Counted from the stretch's first letter, positions 10,156 to 19,803 are shown. The stretch is DNA of 64,000 nucleotides from Sva-07 sp963747375 (GCA_963747375.1 CAVVFL010000014.1:326933-390932), one strand, 5' to 3'. Made by a program: numbers and translations. The notes: generated by a model from the sequence alone, not told the origin.

Positions 10156-11265
10156 TCACTCCGACGAGCGAATGGTCCGAGTTGTTGACGCGACCGGACC
10201 GGCGGTCGTCGCGACGACGATGTCCTCGAGCCGCATGCCCCAGGAGCCCGGGACGTAGATGCCGGGCTCGACGCTGTACGCGTGGCCGGCCTCGAGCGGC
10301 AACGAGTTTCCTTCGACGATGTACGGATCCTCGTGCTCCTCCATCCCGATGCCGTGACCGGTGCGGTGGATGAAGAAGTCGCCGTATCCGGCGTCGTCGA
10401 TGACCTGACGGGTCGCCCGATCGATCTCTTCGCACGGCGTCCCGACGACGCCGGCGGCGACGCCGACGCGCTGCGCCTCGTGGAGCACGGCGTAGGCCTC
10501 GGCCACCTCAGCGGTGGGCTCGCCGGTGAACACACAACGTGTGGTGTCCGAGCAGTAGCCGTTCATCGTGCCACCGAAGTCGCACAGCACGATCTCGTTC
10601 TCGCGAATGATCCGGGATCCGGCATGGTGGTGCGGGCTGGCCGCGTTCTCACCCGCTGCCACGATCGCGAAGTTCACCTTGTCGTGACCTTCTTCGATGA
10701 TCCGGCGGCTCAGGTGGGCCGACACCTCGGCTTCGGTGCGACCGACCAACGGGATCTCGCCGCGCTGCAGTTCACCAGCGATGCGGTCGACGGCGGCACC
10801 GGCCGCGGCGAGCGCATCGATCTCGGCGGCATCTTTCGACATGCGCAACGGGCCGACCACGTCGACCGCCCGCGTGTACTCGGCCCCCGGCACCTGCGGG
10901 AGCAACTCGACGAGGAACCGTGCCCACATCTGATCGCCCACCGCAATGCGCGAGGAGCCGGCAGAGAGTCGGGCGACGATGGCCGTCGGGTCCTGCGTCT
11001 CGCCCCACGGGAGCAAATCGAATGCCCCTGCCACCTCGCGCACCCGGGGAGCCTCCAGCGCCGGGATGACCATGGTGGCGTCGCCGCGACGAGGTACGAC
11101 GAGCATCGTCAGTCGCTCCAGCGGCATGGCCGTGTAGCCCGTGAGATACGGCAGGTCGTGGCCGACCGACAGCAGCAGGGTGTCGATGTCGTGCTCGGTC
11201 ATCGCCTGACGTACCCGCGCCAGACGGTCGAGGTACACGGATGAATCGACAGCGGCTCCGCTCAT
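10156..11265 (-). CDS. M24 family metallopeptidase (Xaa-Pro dipeptidase-like)
   Basis: 369 residues starting MSGAAVDSSVY. An N-terminal creatinase-like domain (LLLSVGHDLPYLTGYT) is followed by the pita-bread catalytic domain with the five metal ligands in their usual strings: VLCDFGGTMNGYCSDTTR (two Asp), HRTGHGIGMEEHEDPYI (His) and SVEPGIYVPG plus RLEDIV (two Glu). It is cytosolic (no signal) and should release an N-terminal residue before proline, or be a related aminopeptidase. Its stop is separated by one base from the start of the SGNH-like gene. Upstream DNA has CAGACT 6 nt before the ATG, a weak match to the leaderless boxes seen elsewhere here. Confidence 0.88.
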   Translation of the reverse strand: MSGAAVDSSVYLDRLARVRQAMTEHDIDTLLLSVGHDLPYLTGYTAMPLERLTMLVVPRRGDATMVIPALEAPRVREVAGAFDLLPWGETQDPTAIVARLSAGSSRIAVGDQMWARFLVELLPQVPGAEYTRAVDVVGPLRMSKDAAEIDALAAAGAAVDRIAGELQRGEIPLVGRTEAEVSAHLSRRIIEEGHDKVNFAIVAAGENAASPHHHAGSRIIRENEIVLCDFGGTMNGYCSDTTRCVFTGEPTAEVAEAYAVLHEAQRVGVAAGVVGTPCEEIDRATRQVIDDAGYGDFFIHRTGHGIGMEEHEDPYIVEGNSLPLEAGHAYSVEPGIYVPGSWGMRLEDIVVATTAGPVASTTRTIRSSE

Positions 11266-11307
11266 CGAACCAGTCTGCCAGCCGTTCGACCCAGCGCCGG
11301 TCTCGGT

Positions 11308-11357
11308 GTTTGCGTTGCAGTTCGGTTGGTCCGCCCCAACCGAAGTGTCACGCAAAC
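11308..11357. repeat. Palindrome family A, copy 1
   Basis: A 50-base imperfect inverted repeat with ends GTTTGCGT and ACGCAAAC and a middle TTCGGTTGG / CCCAACCGAA. A second copy of the same length and arrangement is at 16574-16623. It lies between divergent genes (M24 peptidase and glutaredoxin). Confidence 0.7.
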
Positions 11358-11414
11358 AACGGGGGGCGCGATGGAGCGAGGGAATAGATCACGGTCGCGG
11401 TCGTTGCACCGGAC

Positions 11415-11768
11415 ATGCCCGACGACTCCGCGCCCGACACGGCCGAAACCGCCAGCCAGATCGATCTCTACTGGAGGCCGGGCTGCGGGTTCTGCTCGAT
11501 GCTGCAACGCAAGCTCGACCAACTCGGCATCGAACGGGTCGAGCACAACATCTGGGACAACGCCGATGATGCCGCGATCGTTCGCGAGCACGCACGAGGT
11601 AACGAGACCGTGCCGACCGTCGTGATCGGTGGCACCAGTTTCGTCAATCCGTCAGCGGGTCAGCTCGTCACGTTCCTGACCGAACAGCACCCCGAGCTCC
11701 TCCCCGAAGGATTCGAGCCACCGCAACCCACTGCCGTGAGCCGCCTCGCCAACAAGGTGTTCGGGTGA
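11415..11768 (+). CDS. Glutaredoxin/mycoredoxin-like protein
   Basis: 117 residues. After a short acidic leader the thioredoxin-fold core begins IDLYWRPGCGFC, giving a CGFC active site at Cys24 and Cys27. Then come a helix ERVEHNIWDN, the cis-proline loop NETVPTVVIGG, and an unusual C-terminal extension of about 30 residues (EGFEPPQPTAVSRLANKVFG) that could be amphipathic. In actinobacteria such proteins reduce mixed disulfides with mycothiol, or other low-molecular-weight thiols. It lies just upstream of the sulfur-amino-acid operon, but that operon has its own promoter. Confidence 0.85.
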   Translation: MPDDSAPDTAETASQIDLYWRPGCGFCSMLQRKLDQLGIERVEHNIWDNADDAAIVREHARGNETVPTVVIGGTSFVNPSAGQLVTFLTEQHPELLPEGFEPPQPTAVSRLANKVFG

Positions 11769-11795
11769 CCCGTAGCCAGGACGACGACGGACGGG

Positions 11796-11801
11796 TACTG
11801 T
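11796..11801 (+). promoter_or_regulatory. Leaderless-type -10 box (TACTGT) for cbs
   Basis: TACTGT ends 7 nt before the ATG at 11809. Confidence 0.6.
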
Positions 11802-11808
11802 CGACGAC

Positions 11809-13230
11809 ATGAGCGATCCTCGTCTCGTCGGGACCGAGATCGTCGACTCGGTCATCGACACCATCGGCAACACGCCCCTCATTCGCCTGAAGCGGCTCAC
11901 CGAGCTCGAGGGCATCGACTGCGTGTTCGCGATGAAGAACGAGAGCACCAACCCCGGTGGATCGTCCAAGGACCGCCCCGCGCTCGAGATGATCCTCGCC
12001 GCCGAGCGCGAGGGCCTGCTGCAACCGGGTGGCACGATCGTCGAGCCGACGAGCGGCAACACCGGGGTCGGACTCGCCATCGTCGCAGCTCAGCGGGGAT
12101 ACAAGTGTGTCTTCGTGATGACCGACAAGGTCGCCCCGGAGAAGGTGTCGCTCCTCAAGGCGTACGGCGCCGAGGTGGTCGTGTGCCCCGTCGCCGTCGA
12201 ACCGAGCGATCCGACCAGCTACTACAGCGTCGCCGAACGACTCACGCACGAGCTCGGCGCGTTCCGTCCCAACCAGTATCAGAACCCGCACAATCCCGAG
12301 GCGCACGTGATGACCACCGGCCCCGAGATCTGGCGTCAGACCAGCGGTCGGATCACGCACTTCGTCGCCGGTGCCGGCACCTGTGGATCGATCACCGGCG
12401 TCGCCAGGTACCTCAAGTCGATGAACCCCGACATCAAGATCATCGCTGCTGACCCCGAGGGCTCCGTGTTCTCCGGGGGCTCCGGACGGCCGTACCTGGT
12501 GGAGGGTGTCGGTGAGGACTTCTTCCCCGCCGCCTGGGCCCCCGAGCTGCTCGACGACATCATTGCGATCAGCGACGAGGAGAGCTTCCTGACCGCGCGC
12601 TACGTCTCCGAGCGCGAAGGCATCCTGATCGGCGGCTCCGGTGGGATGGCCGTCGCGGCGGCGATCAAGGTCGCCAAGGCCGCGGGACCCGATGACGTGG
12701 TCGTCGTGTTCAACCCCGATTCGGGTCGCGGCTACCTGTCGAAGATCTTCGACGACGCCTGGATGGCCAACTTCGGATTCCTCCGCGAGTGCGACCAGTG
12801 CGTCGGTGCGGTCCTCGACACCCGCAATGCCTCGATCGAGAACCTGCTGTACGTGAATCCGCACCAGCTCGTCTCCGAGGCGATCGAATTGATGCGCTCG
12901 ACCGGCGTGAGTCAGCTGCCGGTGTGCAAGAACACGCCGCCGTTCGCCGCTGCCGAGGTGTCCGGCTCGATCGACGAACTCGAGCTGATGGAAGCCATCC
13001 ACCGCGACCCTGGGGTCATGTCCACACCGGTCGAGAAGGTGATGGGGCCGAAGCTCCCGACCATCGGCGTGGGCCAGAAGCTCGAACTCGCCGTCGAGAT
13101 GCTCGAGTCGGCACCGGCCCTGCTGGTGCTGTCCGGCGGGCGCCCGTTGAGCGTGCTCACGCGCACCGACGTCCTCGCGTACTTCAGTGCCGTCGCCGAA
13201 GCAGCGCTGGAAGGAGCCCACGGTGGGTGA
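11809..13230 (+). CDS. cbs: Cystathionine beta-synthase (PLP domain plus two CBS domains)
   Basis: 473 residues. It joins homocysteine and serine to cystathionine, the first step of reverse transsulfuration. PLP-binding type II fold: IGNTPLIRL at 19-27, NPGGSSKDRPA with the PLP lysine at about Lys54, the phosphate loop EPTSGNTGVGLA, YQNPHNPEAH, and GAGTCGSITG. After residue 325 comes a tandem CBS-domain pair, seen as VSEAIELMRSTGVSQLPV and LELAVEMLESAPALLVL...VLTRTDVLAYF. No haem-binding N-terminal extension is present, as expected in bacteria. Its last 8 bases overlap the GTG of the next gene, so the pair is translationally coupled. Confidence 0.93.
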   Translation: MSDPRLVGTEIVDSVIDTIGNTPLIRLKRLTELEGIDCVFAMKNESTNPGGSSKDRPALEMILAAEREGLLQPGGTIVEPTSGNTGVGLAIVAAQRGYKCVFVMTDKVAPEKVSLLKAYGAEVVVCPVAVEPSDPTSYYSVAERLTHELGAFRPNQYQNPHNPEAHVMTTGPEIWRQTSGRITHFVAGAGTCGSITGVARYLKSMNPDIKIIAADPEGSVFSGGSGRPYLVEGVGEDFFPAAWAPELLDDIIAISDEESFLTARYVSEREGILIGGSGGMAVAAAIKVAKAAGPDDVVVVFNPDSGRGYLSKIFDDAWMANFGFLRECDQCVGAVLDTRNASIENLLYVNPHQLVSEAIELMRSTGVSQLPVCKNTPPFAAAEVSGSIDELELMEAIHRDPGVMSTPVEKVMGPKLPTIGVGQKLELAVEMLESAPALLVLSGGRPLSVLTRTDVLAYFSAVAEAALEGAHGG

Positions 13231-14386
13231 CATCGAGGCGTCGACCAGACATTCGTTCTCCACGCGGGCCATCCACGCCGGCCAGGAACCCGACCCCACC
13301 ACAGGGGCCGTGGTCACGCCGATCTCGTTGTCGACCACGTTCGCCCAGGAGGCTGTCGGCGAACACAAGGGTTTCGAGTACTCCCGGTCCGGCAACCCGA
13401 CCCGTTCGGCGCTCGAGGCGCAGGTCGCGTCGCTCGAGGAGGCCGAACACGGCCTCGCATTCGCCAGCGGTCTGGCGGCCGAGGACAACATCATGCGCCT
13501 GTTGCGGCCGGGTCAGCGGACCCTGCTCGGCAACGACGCCTACGGCGGCACCTTCCGCCTGATCTCCAAGGTGTGGAGCCCGCTCGGGTTCCCGTGGTCG
13601 GCAGTCGACCTCACCGACCTCGACGCACTGCGCGCCGACTGGCCCGACGACGTCGGCCTGGTCTGGCTCGAGACCCCGACCAACCCACTCCTGACCTGCT
13701 TCGACATCGAAGCGATCGCCGAGATCGCCCACAACCGTGGTGCGATCGTGGTCGTCGACAACACCTTCGCCACGCCGTACCTCCAGCAGCCCCTGACCCT
13801 CGGCGCCGACATCGTGGTGCACTCCGCCACCAAGTATCTCGGCGGCCACAGCGACGTCGTCGGCGGGTTCGTGGCGGTCGACGACGACGAACTCGCCGAG
13901 CGACTGAGGTTCACACAGAACGCCGCCGGCGCGGTGCCGGCACCCTTCGACTGCTACCTGGTCCTGCGAGGAGTGAAGACCCTGGCGGTGCGCATGGACC
14001 GCCACTGCGAGAACGCCCGCGCCGTGGTCGACCTGCTGGTCGGGCACCCGGCCGTCGACCGCGTGCTGTACCCACAGCTCCCCGATCATCCGGGTCACGC
14101 CGCGGCCGCCAAGCAGATGCGCGACTTCGGCGGGATGGTGTCGTTCACCGTCGCCGCCGGGATGGACGCTGCGATGACCGTCGCCGCCTCCACCGAGATC
14201 TTCACGCTGGCCGAGTCGCTCGGCGCCGTGGAGAGCCTCATCGAGCATCCGGGCGCCATGACGCACGCCTCGGCGGCGGGCTCACCGCTGGAGGTGCCCG
14301 ACAACCTCGTGCGTCTGTCGGTCGGCATCGAGGACGCGAGTGATCTCGTCGCCGACCTCCAACAGGCGCTCGACCGTCTGGGGTGA
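13223..14386 (+). CDS. Cystathionine gamma-lyase/gamma-synthase (Cys/Met metabolism PLP enzyme)
   Basis: 387 residues from a GTG with a GGAG site 9 bases upstream. Type I PLP fold: STRAIHAGQEPD near the start, FEYSRSGNPTR (phosphate-binding Tyr/Arg), ASGLAAEDNIM, VWLETPTNPL, VVDNTFATPY with the PLP Asp, and SATKYLGGHSD with the Schiff-base lysine. Family members either cleave cystathionine to cysteine or make it from acyl-homoserine. Coupling to cbs argues for the lyase direction, that is homocysteine to cysteine, but sequence alone does not separate the two. otsA follows 4 bases later. Confidence 0.9.
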   Translation: MGDIEASTRHSFSTRAIHAGQEPDPTTGAVVTPISLSTTFAQEAVGEHKGFEYSRSGNPTRSALEAQVASLEEAEHGLAFASGLAAEDNIMRLLRPGQRTLLGNDAYGGTFRLISKVWSPLGFPWSAVDLTDLDALRADWPDDVGLVWLETPTNPLLTCFDIEAIAEIAHNRGAIVVVDNTFATPYLQQPLTLGADIVVHSATKYLGGHSDVVGGFVAVDDDELAERLRFTQNAAGAVPAPFDCYLVLRGVKTLAVRMDRHCENARAVVDLLVGHPAVDRVLYPQLPDHPGHAAAAKQMRDFGGMVSFTVAAGMDAAMTVAASTEIFTLAESLGAVESLIEHPGAMTHASAAGSPLEVPDNLVRLSVGIEDASDLVADLQQALDRLG

Positions 14387-14390
14387 CCCG

Positions 14391-15803
14391 ATGAACCCTG
14401 CACCAACCGATCGACCGATCGTCGTCGCCGCCAACCGGCTTCCGGTGATGCGCACCGACGAGGGATGGGCGCCGAGCCCGGGAGGCCTCGTGCGTGCGCT
14501 GCTCCCGATGCTGCGCGACACCGGTGGCACCTGGGTCGGCTGGACCGGTGATCCCGACGACGAGGCCGACCCCTTCAGCGTCGAAGGCGTCGACCTCCAT
14601 CCGGTACCGATCAGCGCCGAGGAGATCGAGCTCTACTACGAGGGATTCTCGAACGACGCGCTGTGGCCGCTCTACCACGATGCACTGCGCGAGTCGACGT
14701 ACTCCAGCGAGCAGTGGGACGCCTACGTCGCCGTCAACGACCGATTCGCGGTGGCGCTCGCCGACGATCGCGCCGCCCGACGCGATCGTCTGGATCCACG
14801 ACTACCAGCTGCAACTCGTCCCCAAGATGTTGCGCGAGCTGCGCGCCGACGTGACCATCGGGTTCTTCCTGCACATCCCGTTCCCCCCGTACGAGTTGTT
14901 CTCCCGACTTCCCTGGCGAACCGAGATCGTCGAGGGTCTGCTCGGCTGCGATCTGCTCGGCTTCCAGCGTCCGATGGGCAGCAGCGAACTTCATCACCGC
15001 TGCGCAACAGCTGCTGCACGTGGACGCACACGACGACGTGATCGAGAACCCCGATCACCGCACCCGGGTCGGCGCGTTTCCGATCTCGATCGACGTCGAT
15101 GACGTCGAGGCGATGGCCGCCGGCCGTGCGACCCGCCAACGCATGAGCCAGATCCGTGCCCGACTGGGCGACCCGGAGGTGATCCTGCTCGGCGTCGACC
15201 GGCTCGACTACACCAAGGGCATCGGACTGCGTCTCAAGGCGTTCGCAGCCCTGCTCGAGTCGGGCGAACTCGATCCCGAGCGCCACGTCATGGTCCAGGT
15301 GGCCACCCCGACGCGCGAAGCCGTCGAGCACTACCAGGACGAACGCCACCAGATCGAGCGACTGGTCGGCGAGATCAACGGGCGCTACAGCCGCATCGGT
15401 CTGCCGGTGATCCACTACCTGTACCAGTCGCTCCCGTTCGACGAACTCATCGCGCTGTACCGCGCCGGTGACGTCATGCTCGTCACGCCGTTCCGTGACG
15501 GCATGAACCTGGTGGCCAAGGAGTACGCGGCCGCGCACATCGACGGCGACGGCGTGCTCGTGCTGTCGGAGTTCGCCGGTGCCGCCGACGAATTGACCGA
15601 TGCCGTGCTCGTCAATCCGCACGACGACGAGGCCCTGAAACAGGCGATCATGACGGCCGTCGAGATGCATCGCCACGAACGCCGGGAGCGGATGGCCGGC
15701 CTGCGCAATCAGATCCGCAAGAGCGACGTGCAGGGCTGGGCCGACCGGTTCCTCGGCGTGATGGATCGAAGCGGCCGATGCCCGAGATGCTTCGGCCGGC
15801 TGA
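14391..15803 (+). CDS. otsA: Trehalose-6-phosphate synthase
   Basis: Transfers glucose from UDP-glucose (or GDP-glucose) to glucose-6-phosphate. GT20 landmarks in order: VVAANRLPV at 12-20, GGLVRALLPML, WVGWTGD, AYVAVNDRFA, VWIHDYQLQLVPKMLRELR, IGFFLHIPFPPYELFSRLP, ILLGVDRLDYTKGI, LVTPFRDGMNLVAKEYAA and VLSEFAGAADEL. Three extra bases (near 14772, 14986 and 15767) break the frame; removing them gives one protein of about 469 residues ending DEAADARDASAG. Length and order are normal, so these are probably sequence errors. Operon with cbs upstream and otsB downstream (6-base gap). Confidence 0.9.
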
Positions 15804-15809
15804 CCGGAC

Positions 15810-16557
15810 GTGACCACCTACGACGATCCTGCCGATCTGGCCGATCTCGTCTCGTCGTCACCGCGGCCGTTGCTGATCGGACTCGATGTCGATGGTGTCC
15901 TCGCTCCGCTCGTCGACCATGCCGCCGATTCGGTTCTCCTCGACGGCATGAGCGAGGCGGTCAGCGCGGCGGCGGGCCTCGACGACGTGTACGTCGCCGT
16001 GGTCTCGGGCCGATCGCTCGACGGTCTCGCCCAGTTCGGCTTCGGTCCCGACGTGCATGTCATCGGCAGCCACGGCATGGAGACCCGCGATCGACCGATG
16101 CAGCACTTGAGTGACGTCGAGCGAGCTCGTCTCGCCACGCTCGACGACCTGACCGTCGCGGCGGTCGGACACGCCGGTGCCTGGTGCGTGGATCGAACGC
16201 AAGCCCGCGAGCGTGGTGCTGCACGTCCGACAGGCCGACCCCGCGCTCGGACGCGAGGCGTTGGCACAACTGCGTTCTCGGGCCGATCACGTCAGCGGCG
16301 CAGCGTCGAAGGCGGGCAGCAACGTGCTCGAGCTGTTCACCCGGCACGCCGACAAGGGCACCGCTCTCGTCGAGTTCGGCTCGGAACTCGACGCCGGAAC
16401 CACGGTGTTCGTCGGCGACGACGTCACCGACGAGGATGCCTTCGCCCGCCTCGGCGCGAGCGGCATCGCCATCAAGGTCGGCGATGCCGACACGATTGCG
16501 AGCCACCGCCTCCGCGACCCGCACGCCGTCCTCGCCTGGCTCCGCGCCCTCACCTGA
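15810..16557 (+). CDS. otsB: Trehalose-6-phosphate phosphatase
   Basis: HAD-family phosphatase that makes trehalose from the OtsA product. It begins at GTG (VTTYDDPADLADLVSS). LLIGLDVDGVLAPL carries the nucleophile and acid/base Asp (DxDG), VAVVSGRSLDGL is motif II, SVVLHVRQAD is the cap domain, and TVFVGDDVTDEDAFARL is motif IV with the metal-binding Asp pair. One extra base near 16183-16192 shifts the frame after HAGAW; corrected length about 248 residues. Pairing with otsA gives the complete OtsAB route to trehalose, a compatible solute and stress protectant. Confidence 0.9.
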
Positions 16558-16573
16558 GCGTGCTCCCCACCCT

Positions 16574-16623
16574 GTTTGTGTTGCAGTTCCATTGGGGCGT
16601 CCCAACCGAAGTGCAACGCAAAC
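16574..16623. repeat. Palindrome family A, copy 2
   Basis: 50-base imperfect inverted repeat (GTTTGTGTTGCA ... TGCAACGCAAAC ends) between the convergent otsB and rnhB stops, so it may serve as a two-way terminator. Same length and layout as 11308-11357. Confidence 0.7.
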
Positions 16624-16654
16624 ATCGAGAACAGCGAGTTGAGCGAGTTGAGGG

Positions 16655-17356
16655 TCAGAAGAGGGAGGACTGGCCGGCGGGAGGGGTGCGGCGGATCGCG
16701 GTCCACGGGACGTAGTGGTCCATGAACACCCAGGTGCGGCGGTGGATCGCCGATGGTCCATAGCCGAGCAGCGCGGCCTTGTGCACCGGGCACGGATAGC
16801 CCTTGTTCGTGTCGAACGACCAGTTCGGGTAGCTCTCGGCGTGAGCTCGCATCTCACGGTCGCGTACGACTTTGGCGAGGATGCTCGCGGTCGCCACGCT
16901 GAGGCACCGCAGATCGGCCTTGACGGCGAGTTCGACATGGGGAACCGACGGCGACACGAAGTCCCACTTGCCGTCGGTCACCGCCACGTCCGCCTCGACG
17001 CCGAGCCCCTCGATCGCTCGACGCGCGGCGAGCTTCTGCGCCGCCGACATGCCGAGGTGATCACACTCCTCTTGGCTCACCGAACCGACCGACCAGGCCA
17101 CGCACCACTCGGTCAACCGGTCGAAGAGCGCCTCGCGCTCGCGCTCGTTGAGCAGCTTGGAGTCACGAACGCCGTTGACCCGCGTGTCGCGCGGCAAGAT
17201 CGCCGCACCGACCGACAACGGCCCGGCCCATGCGCCGCGCCCGACCTCGTCGATGCCGACGACCACGTCGTGGCCGCGTTCCCACATCTCCCGCTCGATG
17301 GCGCGCGTCGGCGCCCGCTTCTTCGACTGTTTCGGACGCGTCCCGGTGCGGCTCAA
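16655..17356 (-). CDS. rnhB: Ribonuclease HII
   Basis: 233 residues. Removes RNA from RNA-DNA hybrids and single ribonucleotides. GIDEVGRGAWAGPLSVGAAIL holds the Asp-Glu pair, RDSKLLNEREREALF and VAVTDGKWDF hold the further acidic ligands, and ASILAKVVRDREM and DTNKGYPCPVH are family signatures. The TTG at 17356 is chosen because the helix RAIEREMWERG before the core belongs to the family, and GGAGAG lies 2-7 bases upstream of the TTG. It starts 9 bases after the stop of the uncharacterised gene, at the end of a gpsA - unknown - rnhB operon. Confidence 0.92.
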   Translation of the reverse strand: MSRTGTRPKQSKKRAPTRAIEREMWERGHDVVVGIDEVGRGAWAGPLSVGAAILPRDTRVNGVRDSKLLNEREREALFDRLTEWCVAWSVGSVSQEECDHLGMSAAQKLAARRAIEGLGVEADVAVTDGKWDFVSPSVPHVELAVKADLRCLSVATASILAKVVRDREMRAHAESYPNWSFDTNKGYPCPVHKAALLGYGPSAIHRRTWVFMDHYVPWTAIRRTPPAGQSSLF

Positions 17357-17365
17357 CGCTCTCCG

Positions 17366-18656
17366 TCAGCCATTGCCGCCACCACCAGCGGTGCCGAGGT
17401 CGATGCTGACGCCGATGCGCGTCGGCTGCGGCGGCGCCGCCCACAGCGCCTCGCCCGAGGCTTCGCTCGTCGACCAGTCGGGATCGATGCCTGGGGCGGT
17501 GAGGTGCTGCAGCTTCGCCGTGCTGCTCCCACAGGACCGCCGGACGTTCCCCGTGCCACCGCACCGCGAACGACACGGTCGAGCGCGTCCCGGTCGGGAT
17601 GCGGTGCACCTCGAAGTTGGCGCCGAGCCAGCGACGGGGAATCCCCGCGGACAGCAACCGACCACCATCGGCGATGCGTTGCTCGATCTGGGCCACGAAC
17701 CGTCCGACCGACGCGCCACGACGCACGTCGGAAAACGACGCCGGGCGACCGGCAGACTCCGGAGCAACCCGTCCGTCACGGATCCGGCGAGCACGAAGCC
17801 TGGCGAGATCGCCGGTCGCGCGAACGTCACCGGCCGCCAACGCGAGTCGCTCGCACGCCGCCAGCGCGGCCGCGGCCTCGGGATCGCCCGAGCGCGCGAT
17901 CGACGCGATCGGTTCGACGATCTCGGGCATCCACGCATCGGCATCGTCGCCGAGCCGAACGAGTTCGGCCACGTCGAGCAGGAATCCGATCGGGTCACCC
18001 GAACCCACCGGGCCCTGCAGCAGCAGATCGCAACGCGCCGCGGTCAACGCATCAGCGAGTCCGGCGTCGGGCAGCACCACCCGGCTGGCCCGGTGGACCA
18101 CGGTCAGCCAGCCCCGCACGACGGCCATCGCAGGGACGAGCGTCGGAAGTGCCCAGGCGCCGATGCGCGCCGGGTCGTGGGGGACGGCCACCCGGATCGA
18201 CGATCGATGCCCGACCGGCAGCACGATCGACCCCGGGGGGAGTTCGAGCCCCTTGATCGGCACGTCCGCGGGTGGACGCTCGGTCAGGACTCGCGCCCCG
18301 GCGAATGCCACGGCGAACGGCAGCGGCGACTCGTTCTCGACTTCGATCACGGTGAGCCCGCCGAGGTCGGGCACCGACCACACCCGCTGCACCGCGTCCC
18401 CGTCCGGGATCCGGACGCGGGTCTCGATCACGGCGGTGCCCTCGAGGCGCTGCTGGCGAACTGCGGGTTCGGAGGCCGGCACGTGCCAACGGTCTTCGGC
18501 GGCGACGTACCACGACACCGTTGCGTCGGGTCCGTGACCGGGGCCCAGCGACGTGACGTCACCCCACGGGGTGACCACCGAACGACACGGGGTACCGGTC
18601 ACTCCGACCATCGTCTCCGCCGCAGCCGAGGCCGCGCCGTGCTCGACCGCGCTCAC
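17366..18656 (-). CDS. Uncharacterised protein in the gpsA-rnhB operon
   Basis: I do not recognise it. Its GTG overlaps the gpsA stop (GTGA), so it is translationally coupled. The corrected product is about 429 residues, without signal or membrane helices. The first half looks like a beta-rich domain (GTAVIETRVRIPDGDAVQRVW, LTVIEVENESPLPFAVAFAG, SIVLPVGHRSSIRVAVP). A helical alanine-rich middle follows (LLLQGPVGSGDPIGFLLDVAELVRLG, AAAALAACERLALAAGD). The end returns to beta with RWLGANFEVHRIPTGTRSTV and VSFAVRWHGERPAVLWEQ, then LTAPGIDPDWSTSEASGEALW. An extra base near 17517 shifts the last 55 residues. The beginning (TPCRSVVTPWGDV) resembles proteins found beside gpsA in other actinobacteria, but that is memory, not proof. 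Confidence 0.65.
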
Positions 18657-19660
18657 GCCTCGAATTCGCCCTTGCGGCTGCGCTGCATCAGCGCGGCGAG
18701 TGCATCGGGAGCCGGATGGCCCTCGTGGCAGACCGCCACGATCTGCTCGGTGATCGGCATCTCGACACCGTATCGGCGGGCGAGGTCGAGCACGCTGGGC
18801 GACGACTTGACGCCCTCGGCAACCATGTTGGTGCCGGCGAGAATCTCCTCGATCGACTTGCCGGCGCCGAGCTGCAGGCCGACGCTGTTGTTGCGGCTCT
18901 GCTTCGACGAACACGTGGCGATCAGGTCGCCGATGCCGGCGAGGCCGGCGAACGTGGCGGGTTGGCCACCCATCGCCACCCCGAGCCGGGTCATCTCGGC
19001 GAGGCCCCTGGTGATCAGGGTGGCGCGGGTGTTGTCACCGAACCCCATCCCCTCGGCCATACCGGCTGCGATCGCGATGACGTTCTTGACCACCCCGGCC
19101 ACCTCGCAGCCGATCACGTCGCTGTTGGTGTACACCCGCAGGCTCGGTCGGCTGAAGATCCGCTGGAGTTCACGAGCGATCGTGTCGTCGTCGATCGCCA
19201 CCACGCTCGCGGCCGGTTGACCCGACAGGATCTCCTTGGCCAGGTTCGGCCCGGTCAGCACCGCGACCGGGTGGCCGGGCATCGCATCGGTGGTGACCTC
19301 GCTCATCCGCTTGAGCGTGGTGCGTTCGAGCCCCTTCGCCAGCGACACCACGGGCACCCAGGGTCGGATCGAGGCCGCTGCTTCGACAGCGACGTCGCGG
19401 TAGCCGTGCGACGGAACCGCCATCACGACGACGTCGGCGTGACCGACCGCGTCGGCGAGCGAATCGGTGGCGCGCAGTTCGTCGGGCAGCACGAATGCGG
19501 GCAGGTACTCGGGATTCACCTTCGCCTCGTTGATCTGGTCCGCGAGTTCCGAGCGGCGCGCCCACAGCACGGTCGGCGTGTTCTCCGCGGCCATCGCTGC
19601 CACGGTGGTCCCCCACGACCCGGCGCCGATCACCGCCACCTTGATGTCGGTGGCGCTCAC
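18653..19660 (-). CDS. gpsA: Glycerol-3-phosphate dehydrogenase [NAD(P)+]
   Basis: 335 residues. Reduces dihydroxyacetone phosphate to sn-glycerol-3-phosphate for phospholipids. KVAVIGAGSWGTTVAAMAA is the Rossmann dinucleotide loop, VVSLAKGLERTTLKRMSE and AVLTGPNLAKEIL form the substrate cleft, EVAGVVKNVIAIAAGMAEG includes the catalytic lysine, and GDNTRATLITRGLAEM and AGIGDLIATCSSKQSRN complete the signature. The GTG start at 19660 is preceded by a very short reading frame (MMTIEMMKRSA) that has its own GAGGGGGACGAG site and whose stop overlaps this start. That may couple translation, though this is weak evidence. Confidence 0.94.
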   Translation of the reverse strand: MSATDIKVAVIGAGSWGTTVAAMAAENTPTVLWARRSELADQINEAKVNPEYLPAFVLPDELRATDSLADAVGHADVVVMAVPSHGYRDVAVEAAASIRPWVPVVSLAKGLERTTLKRMSEVTTDAMPGHPVAVLTGPNLAKEILSGQPAASVVAIDDDTIARELQRIFSRPSLRVYTNSDVIGCEVAGVVKNVIAIAAGMAEGMGFGDNTRATLITRGLAEMTRLGVAMGGQPATFAGLAGIGDLIATCSSKQSRNNSVGLQLGAGKSIEEILAGTNMVAEGVKSSPSVLDLARRYGVEMPITEQIVAVCHEGHPAPDALAALMQRSRKGEFEA

Positions 19661-19797
19661 GCTGAACGCTTCATCATCTCGATGGTCATCATCTCGTCCC
19701 CCTCGCGGGCCCGTCCTCGACCCTGCTCACAACGAGGCCACCCTAGTTCGGCACCATCCGAGGGGCCTACGGCAGCCGAGTCGCATCGGCGCTCTCG

Positions 19798-19803
19798 TAC
19801 AGT
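19798..19803 (+). promoter_or_regulatory. Leaderless-type -10 box (TACAGT) for fbiD
   Basis: TACAGT ends 8 nt before the GTG at 19812. Confidence 0.55.

Noticed and set aside
19661..19735. Leader peptide MMTIEMMKRSA with its own ribosome site before gpsA as an attenuator
   Set aside because: No regulatory codon run and no alternative hairpins are visible; noted only as possible translational coupling.
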